Assembly: GCA_964614585.1 (NCBI GenBank)
Contig: CAZTLW010000059.1
Location: 1-13,488, forward strand
DNA: 13,488 nucleotides
DNA from: JAHEFX01 sp964614585
GTDB taxonomy: Bacteria; Actinomycetota; Acidimicrobiia; Spongiisociales; JAENVV01
Reading direction: 5' to 3'
Part shown: positions 6,165 to 13,165 of the stretch, piece after piece
Numbering within the stretch: position 1 is the stretch's first letter
Layout of the letters: each line of letters begins with the position of its first letter
The notes under the pieces: model-generated
What the model saw: the letters and a program-made list of their open reading frames with translations, nothing else
Databases searched by the model: none
What the model was told of the DNA's origin: nothing
Translations under genes and position numbers: made by a program

Positions 6165-7174
6165 ATGCGCATCGGTCTGATGGGCTTCGGCCGCATCGGG
6201 CGCAACCTGTTCCGCCAGCTCGCCGAGCGAGACGATCTCGGCATCGTCTCCATCGTCGATCGGGCCGACCCCGACGCCCTCACCTACCTGCTCAAGTACG
6301 ACTCGATCTATGGGCGCTTTCCCCACGACGTCGACTACGCCGACGGGACGCTCTCGTTCGCCGGTCGGTCGATCTCGTTCGCGACCGCCACCGAGCCCCA
6401 CGAGGTCGACTGGTCCGACCACGGCGTCGACGTCGTCGTCCAGGCCATCGGCCGGTTCCGGACCCGCGAGTACGTCGAGCAGCATCTGGCTGCCGGCGCC
6501 CCCAGGGTCGTGCTCGCCTCGACGCCGGAGACGCCCGGCGAGCTCCCGATCCTCCATCCCGGCTTCAACGACGACGTGCTCGACGCCGACACGAAGGTGG
6601 TGGCGATGGGATCCAACACCTCCCAGGCGATGGTCCCCGTCCTCAAGACGCTCGACGACGAGTTCGGGATCGAGCGGGCCTTCTTCACCACCATCCACGC
6701 CTTCACCAACTTCCAGCGCCTGGCCGACGTGCCGACGAGCGACTTCCGCACGAGCCGTGCGGCCGGGGAGAACATCATCCCCGCCCCGACGTCGTCGCCG
6801 CGGATCATCACGCAGGTGCTGCCCCAGTTGGAGGGCAAGCTCTCGGCCATGGCCCTGAACGTCCCCGTCCCGGACGGCTCGACCGTCGATCTCTCGGCCG
6901 ACCTTGCCACCGATGCCACCAAGGAGGCCGTGAACGAGGCGCTCCGGGCGGCGGCGCTTGGCCCGTTCGCCGGGCGCCTCGAGTACACCGAGGACCCGAT
7001 CGTCAGCAGCGACGTCCGCGGCTCCACCGCCTCGGGCATCGTCGACGGTCTGGCGACGATGGCGACCGGCAGTGACCTGGTCAAGATCATCACCTGGTTC
7101 GACAACGGCTGGGGCTACACCGCTCGCATGATCGAGGCCCTGGAACGGATCGCAGCCCAGCAGGAGGAGTCAGC

Positions 7175-7178
<4 letters not shown>
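6165..7178 (+). CDS. GAPDH-family pseudoenzyme lacking the catalytic cysteine
   Basis: 337 residues from the ATG at 6165; the GTG immediately before it (6162) is in frame and better spaced from the GGAGG. The protein is a full-length GAPDH homologue: MGFGRIGRNLFRQL (6-19, Rossmann GxGxxG), Asp32, LLKYDSIYGRF (42-52), TIHAFTNFQRLADV (176-189, catalytic-site His178 kept), SRAAGENIIP (197-206), VPVPDGSTVDL (233-243) and WFDNGWGY (311-318, nicotinamide-contacting Asn314 kept). The active-site motif SNASCTTNCLAP has become SNTSQAMVP (150-158): Gln154 replaces the nucleophilic Cys, and three residues are missing. The substrate-phosphate Arg of the MRVPVP segment is Asn232. The whole protein has no cysteine. 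Phosphorylating GAPDH chemistry through a thioester is therefore impossible. It may bind NAD and partner with the intact GAPDH, whose start codon overlaps its stop (ATGA). Confidence 0.9.
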
Positions 7179-8203
<1,025 letters not shown>

Positions 8204-8213
8204 CCCCTCGCAC

Positions 8214-8317
8214 GAACCTGTCGGGCCGGGCCTCCACAGGGATGGCCCGGCCCGACAGGTTGGCTCATAGCGGGAACCTGTCGGGGTCCGCCCTCCTGGG
8301 GATGGCCCGGCCCGACA
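8214..8317. repeat. Diverged 60-bp tandem repeat, hairpin-forming, between convergent genes
   Basis: Unit 1 begins at 8214 and unit 2 exactly 60 bp later at 8274. GAACCTGTCGGG occurs at 8214 and 8274, and the 19-mer GGGATGGCCCGGCCCGACA at 8239 and 8299. Unit 2 has accumulated changes in the inner left arm, so its hairpin keeps mainly the outer TGTCGGG/CCCGACA pairing. The remainder of the 8204-8330 gap holds no coding sequence. Confidence 0.8.
8215..8261. terminator. Perfect 18-bp stem-loop, probable bidirectional terminator
   Basis: Arms at 8215-8232 (AACCTGTCGGGCCGGGCC) and 8244-8261 are exact reverse complements around an 11-nt loop, starting 11 nt after the gap stop. The arms end in AA/TT but no T tract follows, which is common for hairpins in high-GC actinomycetes. 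It sits between convergent gap and yceH, so it could serve both directions. Confidence 0.7.
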
Positions 8318-8330
8318 AGAACGGGGGCGC

Positions 8331-8969
8331 TCAGGCCCCGAGGTCCCGCCGGAGGGCATCGAGGCCGTCGGAGAGCGAGGCCACCTCGGCCCGCAACTGC
8401 TCGACCTCCGCCTCCAGCTCGGCCAACCGGTCGCGCCGCGAGGGGCCCGACTCCCCCACCGGTTCGTACACCGGTTCGGCCACGGGTCCGAGGAGATGGA
8501 CCCAGCGTGCCTCCTTCTGGCCCGGCCGTCGCTCGAGTCGGGCCACCAGCGGCGGGTCGGCGGCGGCGAGGCCCGCCAGCACCCCCTCCACCGTCTCGGT
8601 GTCGTCGAGGTCGACGTACCGGTCGGTCCGGCTGCGGAGCTCACCGGGGGTCTGGGCGCCCCGCAACAGGAGCACGGCGAGCACCGCCACCGCCTCGGGC
8701 TCGAGGCGGAGTTCACGGTCGACGTCGTGGCGGTGCTTCATCACCCGGTCCCCGGCCCGCTTCACCGACCGCACGAGACCGAGCTCCCGCAGGGAACCGA
8801 CCGCCGCCAACACCTCGTCCTCGGTGAACGTCGTGACGGGATCGCGGTTGGAGGCCTGGTTGCAGGCTGCGACGAGGGCGTTGGTCGTGAGCGGGTAGAT
8901 GTCGGGCGTCGTCATCGCCTTCTCCACCAGCGACCCGAGGACTCGTTGTTCGACGGCGGTGAGCTCCAT
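8331..8969 (-). CDS. yceH: YceH family (DUF480) winged-helix protein
   Basis: 212 residues from the ATG at 8969. The N-terminus matches the family closely: LTAVEQRVLGSLVEKAMTTPDIYPLTTNALVAACNQASNRDPV (3-45), then LRELGLVR and RVMKHRHDVDRELRL. The family consists of two tandem winged-helix domains. The second runs from about 90 to 165 (VLLLRGAQTPGELRSRTDRYVDLDDTETVEGVLAGL). A C-terminal coiled coil (RDRLAELEAEVEQLRAEVASLSDGLDAL, about 178-205) is also seen in many relatives. Function is not established; DNA binding is suggested by the fold. A TAGGCT box 8 nt upstream of the ATG implies an almost leaderless transcript. It is divergent from the MFS gene with only 39 nt between starts. Confidence 0.93.
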   Translation of the reverse strand: MELTAVEQRVLGSLVEKAMTTPDIYPLTTNALVAACNQASNRDPVTTFTEDEVLAAVGSLRELGLVRSVKRAGDRVMKHRHDVDRELRLEPEAVAVLAVLLLRGAQTPGELRSRTDRYVDLDDTETVEGVLAGLAAADPPLVARLERRPGQKEARWVHLLGPVAEPVYEPVGESGPSRRDRLAELEAEVEQLRAEVASLSDGLDALRRDLGA

Positions 8970-8977
8970 GGGGACCG

Positions 8978-8983
8978 AGCCTA
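8978..8983 (-). promoter_or_regulatory. Candidate -10 box of yceH (near-leaderless)
   Basis: TAGGCT on the minus strand ends 8 nt before the yceH ATG and there is no Shine-Dalgarno between them. The 39-nt gap must also carry the promoter of the divergent MFS gene, so the two promoters overlap. Confidence 0.45.
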
Positions 8984-9008
8984 CGACGAGGCGTGCGAGA
9001 CTCCCACG

Positions 9009-10163
9009 GTGAGCCGTCCCCTCATGGTGCCGCTGTTGGTCTGGACGATGTCGGCGGGCACGATGGCCTATGCCGGCCTCTCGGTCACGGCCACCGCCAT
9101 CATCGCCGACCTCGGCATCGGTGCCACGCAGCTCGGCCTCGTGCTGCTCGCCTACTCCGCCGGGGCTGCCGTCCTCTCGCCCGTCGCCGGACCCATCACC
9201 GACCGGATCGGCGGCACCTGGGCCGTGCGACTGACGATGCTGGTGGCGGCGGTCGGCTACCCGCTCGTCGCGCTGGCCGACTCGACGCTCTCCCTCGCCG
9301 CCGCCACGCTCCCGATCGCCTTCGCCCAGGCCCTCATCAACCCTGCCACCAACGCCATCATCGCCCACCACGTGCCCGACGGGAGGCGCGGCGTCATCAC
9401 CGGCATCAAACAGTCGGGCGTGTACGTCGGCTTCGTGCTCGTGGGCCTGACGGCCCCCGCCCTCACCGTCCGCTTCGGCTGGGAGGCCGCCTTCCTGCTC
9501 CTCGCCGGCGTCTGCCTGCTGGGCTTCGTCCTGTCGCTCGTCGGGCTGCCACCCACCGCCGGCAGCAGCCGGGCGGCCTCGGGTGGGGTCCCCCGGGCGG
9601 CGTTCCCCGATCTCCGCCGACTCACGATCTACGCCGGGCTGATGGGGTTTGCGGCGTCGACCAACAACTTCATCCCGCTCTATGCCGAGACGGCACTCGG
9701 GTACACGAACACGGTGGCGGGCCTCATCACCGCCGTGATAGGCGGACTGGCCATCGCCACCCGGATCCTCGGGGCTCGTCGGGCCGAGCGGACCGGGCGC
9801 CCCGGCGTCCTGCTGCGGGCGATGGCGGCGATGGGTGTCGTCACCAATGCCTCGTTGGCGTTGGCGGCCCTCGCCCCGGCGATGGTCTGGCTCGCCGCCG
9901 CCACCTACGCCCTCGGCCTCGCCCCCTGGAACGCCGTGGCGATGCTGGCCGTCATCATCCTCGTGGGACGAGACGCGGCCGGCACCGCAACGGGCTGGGT
10001 CGTCGGCGCCTTCTCGGCCGGCCTGGCGCTCGGGCCCGTCGCCTACGGTCGACTCATCGATTCGGTGGGATTCGGGACGGCGTGGGGACTGTCCGCAGTG
10101 ATGGCGGCGGCGGCGGTGGTCGCGGTGACCGGGTTCCGGGCCGAGCCGGCCGTCAGGACGTGA
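9009..10163 (+). CDS. Major facilitator superfamily transporter
   Basis: 384 residues from the GTG at 9009; an in-frame ATG at 9024 is the alternative. The sequence is a run of about 12 hydrophobic segments, beginning MVPLLVWTMSAGTMAYAGLSVTATAIIADL and LVLLAYSAGAAVLSPVAGPITDRIGG, where GPITDRIGGTWAVR is the MFS motif between segments 2 and 3. A loop with GIKQSGVYVGF (about 135-145) and a cytosolic linker near 182-203 (PPTAGSSRAASGGVPRAAFPDL) separate the two halves. The second half ends with GTATGWVVGAFSAGLALGPVAYGRLID. The style is that of small drug, organic-anion or cyanate-type MFS permeases, but the substrate cannot be read from sequence. No ribosome binding site is clear at the GTG. Its last 11 bases overlap the convergent hydrolase gene. 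Confidence 0.9.
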   Translation: MSRPLMVPLLVWTMSAGTMAYAGLSVTATAIIADLGIGATQLGLVLLAYSAGAAVLSPVAGPITDRIGGTWAVRLTMLVAAVGYPLVALADSTLSLAAATLPIAFAQALINPATNAIIAHHVPDGRRGVITGIKQSGVYVGFVLVGLTAPALTVRFGWEAAFLLLAGVCLLGFVLSLVGLPPTAGSSRAASGGVPRAAFPDLRRLTIYAGLMGFAASTNNFIPLYAETALGYTNTVAGLITAVIGGLAIATRILGARRAERTGRPGVLLRAMAAMGVVTNASLALAALAPAMVWLAAATYALGLAPWNAVAMLAVIILVGRDAAGTATGWVVGAFSAGLALGPVAYGRLIDSVGFGTAWGLSAVMAAAAVVAVTGFRAEPAVRT

Positions 10164-10977
10164 GCTCGCCGACCCTCTCCCGAATCCAGTCGGCCACCTC
10201 GCCGATGACCTGCTCGCCCTCCGGCTCGTTGTGGGCCTCGTGGCGGAGATTGGGCCACAGGCGCCGGGTCACGGTGGGCAGGTCGCCCAACGGCGCGGTG
10301 AACTCCGGGAACACGATCGTGTCGGCGCCCCCATGGATGACCAGCGTGGGATGCTCGAGGTCGGTGAGCCGCCCCCCTACACGGTCCATGGTGGCGAAGA
10401 GCTCCGCCCCCAGCCGGGTCGTCGCCTCGGTGTGGACGAGCGGGTCGGCGAAGTAGGCCTCCCCCACCGCCGGGTCGCGGCTCAGCTGGAGGCCGTCGAT
10501 CGGGTTGGGCAGTGAGAGCTTCGGTGCCAGGCGCGACAGCAGCGGCGCGGTGGCCCGTTGCCAACCGGGGACCTTGGCGTCGATGGCGGGAGCCGACAGC
10601 ACCAGCAGATCGGGCTGGGGCCGATCGGAGAGGGCGTAGGTGAGCGAGATGAGACCGCCCATCGAGTGGCCGTAGAGCACCAGTGGCTCCGGGTGGGCCC
10701 GCAGATCACCGATCAGCTCCTCGACGACGTCGAGGTAGTCGTCGAACGCGTCGACGTAGGCCCGCTCCCCGCTCGACTCACCGAAACCCGGCAGGTCGAA
10801 GGACACGACCCGGAATCCGGCGTCGGTGAGCCAGGTGCCCACCTGCTCCCAACGCCCGGAGTGCTCGGCGAGCCCGTGGACCACCAGCACGGTCGCCGTC
10901 GGGGCATCGGGTACCGGCCACGTGCGCCGGGCGATCACATCGTGGCCACTGTCGTGGAGCTCGAGCGTCGACGTCAT
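10153..10977 (-). CDS. Alpha/beta hydrolase, monoacylglycerol-lipase-like (serine aminopeptidase S33 type)
   Basis: 274 residues from the ATG at 10977, overlapping the stop of the upstream gene by four bases (ATGA). Landmarks in order are VVHGLAEHSGRW (32-43, oxyanion-hole region), FDLPGFGESSGERAYVDAFDDYLDVV (60-85), the nucleophile elbow LYGHSMGGLIS (101-111, Ser105), HGGADTIV (215-222, Asp219) and LRHEAHNEPE (244-253, His246). The catalytic triad is complete. HG-EHSGRY, GESSG and HExxNE patterns are characteristic of bacterial monoacylglycerol lipases, so a cytosolic esterase acting on monoglycerides or lysophospholipids is the best guess. No signal peptide is present. It is the last gene of the ftsR cluster and converges on the MFS gene with an 11-bp overlap. 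Confidence 0.9.
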   Translation of the reverse strand: MTSTLELHDSGHDVIARRTWPVPDAPTATVLVVHGLAEHSGRWEQVGTWLTDAGFRVVSFDLPGFGESSGERAYVDAFDDYLDVVEELIGDLRAHPEPLVLYGHSMGGLISLTYALSDRPQPDLLVLSAPAIDAKVPGWQRATAPLLSRLAPKLSLPNPIDGLQLSRDPAVGEAYFADPLVHTEATTRLGAELFATMDRVGGRLTDLEHPTLVIHGGADTIVFPEFTAPLGDLPTVTRRLWPNLRHEAHNEPEGEQVIGEVADWIRERVGELTS

Positions 10978-11393
10978 GTGTGTACGACCTCCTCGTCGGG
11001 GTGGAAGAGCCGCGGACCCCCGGGGACGCGGGTGGGATGGGGCGTCTCGGCCAGTCGGTCTGGGACTTCGAGACCGTACTTGAGCACCAGGTGCAGGTAG
11101 TCGCGCTGGTAGAGGATCGCACAGCGCACGTCGGGGTGGAGGCGTCGGAGGGCCTTGACCTTCCGGTTCTTCTTCGTCACGAGTTTCTGGTCCATCGTGG
11201 TGACCTCGATGAAGCGACCCTCTTCGGGCAGCCAGAAGTCCGGGGTGAACCAGCGGGTCGGGTGGCCCTCGTCGTCCCATTCGATGACGAAGGAGCGGGG
11301 CTCGTACTCCCAGGGCACCTCGTAGAAGTCGAGGAGGAGGGCGAGCTGACGCTCGCTCGAATGGGCGAAGGCGGTGTCCGCTGCCCGGTCCAC
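10974..11393 (-). CDS. PD-(D/E)xK-nuclease-like hypothetical protein
   Basis: 139 residues from the GTG at 11393, two bases after the regulator stop; the frame is open further upstream but would overlap the regulator heavily. The layout matches a minimal PD-(D/E)xK fold of the TnsA/VRR-like kind: helix SSERQLALLLDFYEVPWEYEP with Glu14, strand ending TPDFWLPEEGRFIEV (Asp52, Glu63), then KLVTKKNRKVKALRRLHPDVRCAILYQRDYLHLVLKYGL. The motif reads PDF-x10-EVT, so the lysine expected two residues after Glu63 is Thr65; Lys70, Lys74 or Lys75 could substitute. It may be a nuclease, a nucleic-acid-binding remnant or something else. Overlap with the hydrolase (ATGA) and near-contact with the regulator indicate one transcript. 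Confidence 0.8.
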   Translation of the reverse strand: MDRAADTAFAHSSERQLALLLDFYEVPWEYEPRSFVIEWDDEGHPTRWFTPDFWLPEEGRFIEVTTMDQKLVTKKNRKVKALRRLHPDVRCAILYQRDYLHLVLKYGLEVPDRLAETPHPTRVPGGPRLFHPDEEVVHT

Positions 11394-11395
11394 CG

Positions 11396-11863
11396 TCAGG
11401 TTGCTTCGGCGACGGGAGCCGCCAACACGACCACCTCGCCCTCGGGGAACAGGTCCTCGACCTCGGCCTCGAGCTCTTCGCGCAGCGGGCCGACGGCCAT
11501 GGCGAAGACGCCCTGGCCCCGCCGGAGCACGTCGATGACCTCGTCGGGGCTGGTGGCGGCGTAGATGGTGGAGCCGTCGGCCACCAAGGTGACGTCGGAC
11601 AGGCTGCGATCCTCGCCGAGGCGCTCGCGGAGGGTCTCCATCGCGGCTCGGATCTTCGGCAGGCTCATGCCGGCGTCCTTGAGCCGCTTGATCATCTTGA
11701 GCTGGACGACGTCCGTGAAGGAGTACAAGCGCTGGCTGCCCGACCCGGCGGCCGCCTGCAGCGACGGTGTGATGAGGTCCGTACGGGCCCAGTAGTCGAG
11801 CTGTCGGTAGGTGATACCGACGAGGGCGCACACGGTGGGGGCTCGGAAACCGCTCTGGGTCAT
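11396..11863 (-). CDS. ftsR: MerR-family regulator of the FtsR (Rv1828) type
   Basis: 155 residues from the ATG at 11863, with AAGGA six bases upstream. The N-terminal winged helix-turn-helix reads FRAPTVCALVGITYRQLDYWARTDLITPSLQAAAGSGSQRLYSFTDVVQLKMIKRLKDAGMSLPKIRAAMETL (6-78). The C-terminal part (DVTLVADGSTIYAATSPDEVIDVLRRGQGVFAMAVGPLREELEAEV) matches the small C-terminal domain of mycobacterial Rv1828. In Corynebacterium the orthologue FtsR activates ftsZ, linking it to cell division; that role here is an inference. In M. tuberculosis the gene is next to a DUF151 nuclease gene (Rv1829), and such a gene lies just upstream here too. It has its own promoter (-35 TTGACG, -10 TACGAT) and probably drives the hydrolase and PD-(D/E)xK-like genes as well. 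Confidence 0.9.
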   Translation of the reverse strand: MTQSGFRAPTVCALVGITYRQLDYWARTDLITPSLQAAAGSGSQRLYSFTDVVQLKMIKRLKDAGMSLPKIRAAMETLRERLGEDRSLSDVTLVADGSTIYAATSPDEVIDVLRRGQGVFAMAVGPLREELEAEVEDLFPEGEVVVLAAPVAEAT

Positions 11864-11919
11864 GGCTCGTCCTTTGCTCCTCCGCAGGTTACACGCCCGT
11901 AATTCGCCCCGGGAAAAAC

Positions 11920-11947
11920 ATCGTACAGTCGCCCCGCGCGGCGTCAA
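11920..11947 (-). promoter_or_regulatory. Promoter of the ftsR cluster
   Basis: On the minus strand TTGACG (11942-11947), a 16-nt spacer and TACGAT (11920-11925) form the best sigma-70-type promoter in the window. Transcription should start near 11913, leaving an untranslated leader of about 50 nt with AAGGA (11870-11874) in front of the ATG. The -35 box directly abuts the hairpin at 11948-11978. Confidence 0.7.
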
Positions 11948-11978
11948 GCATTGGACCCGCCCACGGCGGATCCAATGC
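11948..11978 (-). terminator. 14-bp stem-loop directly upstream of the ftsR promoter
   Basis: Arms 11948-11961 and 11965-11978 (GCATTGGACCCGCC and GGCGGATCCAATGC on the plus strand) pair over 14 positions with a 3-nt loop. The single non-Watson-Crick position is a G-U wobble if transcribed from the minus strand, so the RNA hairpin favours that direction. It may end transcription arriving from the DUF151 gene, or be an operator touching the -35 box. There is no T tract. Confidence 0.55.
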
Positions 11979-12084
11979 AGTACCAAGTACCAGGTACCAA
12001 GTACCGAGTACGAAGACGATGGCCCGTGGCCCTCCCCCGGCTCCTGCTGGATCTCGGTACTGCGTACTCGGTACTCGGTACTGC
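11978..12084. repeat. Facing arrays of 7-bp GTAC repeats
   Basis: GTAC starts every 7 bp at 11980, 11987, 11994, 12001 and 12008 (units GTACCAA, GTACCAG, GTACCAA, GTACCGA, GTACGAA), and again at 12057, 12064, 12071 and 12078 (units GTACTGC, GTACTCG, GTACTCG, GTACTGC). The second array is the approximate reverse complement of the first, and the outer ends match exactly (GCAGTAC/GTACTGC), giving an imperfect stem of four units around a loop of about 50 nt. It lies in noncoding DNA between the DUF151 gene and ftsR. I do not recognise it as a named element. Confidence 0.75.
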
Positions 12085-12103
12085 CGCCGGCGAAGCCGGC
12101 GGC
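12083..12103 (-). terminator. 9-bp GC hairpin immediately after the DUF151 stop codon
   Basis: GCCGCCGGC and GCCGGCGGC form a perfect 9-bp stem with a 3-nt loop (UUC on the transcribed strand), directly adjoining the TAG stop at 12104-12106. No T tract follows; it runs into the GTAC arrays. It is probably a transcript-end or 3'-stabilising hairpin. Confidence 0.55.
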
Positions 12104-12589
12104 CTACGACGAGAAGTCCTCGGGGTCGATCTCGTCGAGGAACTCCCGGAACCGCTCGATCTCGTCCTCCTCGTCCTCGTCGCGGAGTTCGATGCCGACC
12201 TCCTCGAGCACCTCCGGCGAGACGAAGAGCGGTGCAGCCACCCGGGCGGCGAGCGCGATGGCGTCCGACGGGCGCGACGAGACGACGCGGACCTCCTCGC
12301 CCCATTGGAGCACGAGGTCGGCGAAGAAGACCTGGTCGGCGAGGGCCGTCACGACGACGCGCTCGAGCCGGACGTCCAGCTCGCCGAGGACCGCCGCGAA
12401 GAGGTCGTGGGTGAGGGGCCGTTCGGGGACGACGCCCTCCATCGCGTAGGCGATGGCGGTCGCCTCCACCGCCCCGATCCAGATCGGGACGTGCCGGGTG
12501 CCCTCCCGCTCCTTCAGCAGGACGATCGGACTCTGTGAGGGGAGCTGGATTCGCACCCCGACGAGGTCGACGGCAACCGGTTCGGCCAT
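12104..12589 (-). CDS. Bifunctional nuclease family protein (DUF151)
   Basis: 161 residues from the ATG at 12589. Family motifs are clear: IVLLKEREGTRHVPIWIGAVEATAIAYAMEG (22-52), RPLTHDLFAAVL (57-68), and VSSRPSDAIALAARVAAPLFVSPEVLEEVGI (102-132). DUF151 proteins have been described as nucleases acting on both DNA and RNA, and the domain is common in actinomycetes. The C-terminal tail (DEDEEDEIERFREFLDEIDPEDFSS) is strongly acidic and likely flexible or helical, as in some UvrB-linked relatives. It starts 12 nt after hpt. A TAGGGT box 6 nt before the ATG suggests an internal leaderless promoter. The downstream neighbour is ftsR, as in mycobacteria. Confidence 0.9.
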   Translation of the reverse strand: MAEPVAVDLVGVRIQLPSQSPIVLLKEREGTRHVPIWIGAVEATAIAYAMEGVVPERPLTHDLFAAVLGELDVRLERVVVTALADQVFFADLVLQWGEEVRVVSSRPSDAIALAARVAAPLFVSPEVLEEVGIELRDEDEEDEIERFREFLDEIDPEDFSS

Positions 12590-12595
12590 GCCCCG

Positions 12596-12601
12596 ACCCT
12601 A
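12596..12601 (-). promoter_or_regulatory. Candidate -10 box of the DUF151 gene (leaderless)
   Basis: TAGGGT on the minus strand lies in the 12-nt gap between the hpt stop and the DUF151 ATG and ends 6 nt before the ATG. That spacing would place the first transcribed base at the A of the start codon. No Shine-Dalgarno is present at normal spacing apart from a weak GGGG next to the ATG. Confidence 0.45.
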
Positions 12602-13165
12602 TCAGCCGGTCGGGGCCAACCCTTCGGCCTCGAGCGGTGGCAGGTCGGCGGCGAATGCCTCGAGGTCGAGGACGCCCCACAACGATGGGACGTTGCGATA
12701 GCGGCCCTCCCAGTCGAGGCCGTACCCGATCACGAACTCGTCACCGACGACGAACCCGGCGTGGTCGACGTCGACGTCGACGATCCGTCGCTCGCGGCGG
12801 TCGAGCAGCGCCACCACCGTGATCGAGGCGGGGCCGCGGGTGCCGAGCTGGGCGACGAGGGAACGCAGCGTGAGGCCCGTGTCGACGAGGTCCTCCACGA
12901 GTACGACGTGGCGTCCGGCGAGGGGGGTCGCCACGTCCACCGACAGCGAGACCCGGCCGGCCTCGCCGAAGCGGGTGAGGCCGAGCATGTCCACCTCGAG
13001 GTCGATCGGCGTGGCCCGCACCAGATCGGCCAGGAAGGGCATCGCACCGTCGAGGACGCCGACCAGGATCGGATCGCGGCCATCGAGGCCCCGGGCGAGG
13101 TCGGCGCCGATCTCCCCGACCCGCTGGGCGAGCCGGTCCCGATCGGCCAGGAGGTGGACGGTCAC
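12602..13165 (-). CDS. hpt: Hypoxanthine phosphoribosyltransferase
   Basis: 187 residues from the GTG at 13165, which overlaps the upstream stop (GTGA). The enzyme transfers the phosphoribosyl group of PRPP to hypoxanthine or guanine in purine salvage. The PRPP-binding motif HVVLVEDLVDTGLTLRSL (86-103, Glu91 and Asp92) is intact. LVGVLDGAMPFLADLVR (34-50) and FVVGDEFVIGYGLDWEGRYRNVPSLWGVL (138-166, purine-binding and C-terminal signature) also match the family. The length is normal. The order D-Ala-D-Ala carboxypeptidase then hpt resembles actinobacterial loci where hpt lies near dacB and tilS, though tilS is not in this window. Confidence 0.95.
   Translation of the reverse strand: MTVHLLADRDRLAQRVGEIGADLARGLDGRDPILVGVLDGAMPFLADLVRATPIDLEVDMLGLTRFGEAGRVSLSVDVATPLAGRHVVLVEDLVDTGLTLRSLVAQLGTRGPASITVVALLDRRERRIVDVDVDHAGFVVGDEFVIGYGLDWEGRYRNVPSLWGVLDLEAFAADLPPLEAEGLAPTG

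Noticed and set aside
6624..6626. A frameshift as the cause of the missing cysteine in the first GAPDH
   Set aside because: The same frame is canonical before and after (MGSNTS and EFGIERAFFTTIHAFTNFQRLADV), and the three missing residues are a whole-codon deletion.
10974..11831. A longer 285-codon version of the PD-(D/E)xK-like protein
   Set aside because: The extra N-terminal part is antisense-like Arg/Gly-rich sequence lying over the regulator gene in another frame; the protein-like part begins at the GTG two bases after the regulator stop.
11978..12084. CRISPR array
   Set aside because: The repeat unit is only 7 bp with no unique spacers of 25-40 bp, and no cas genes are present.
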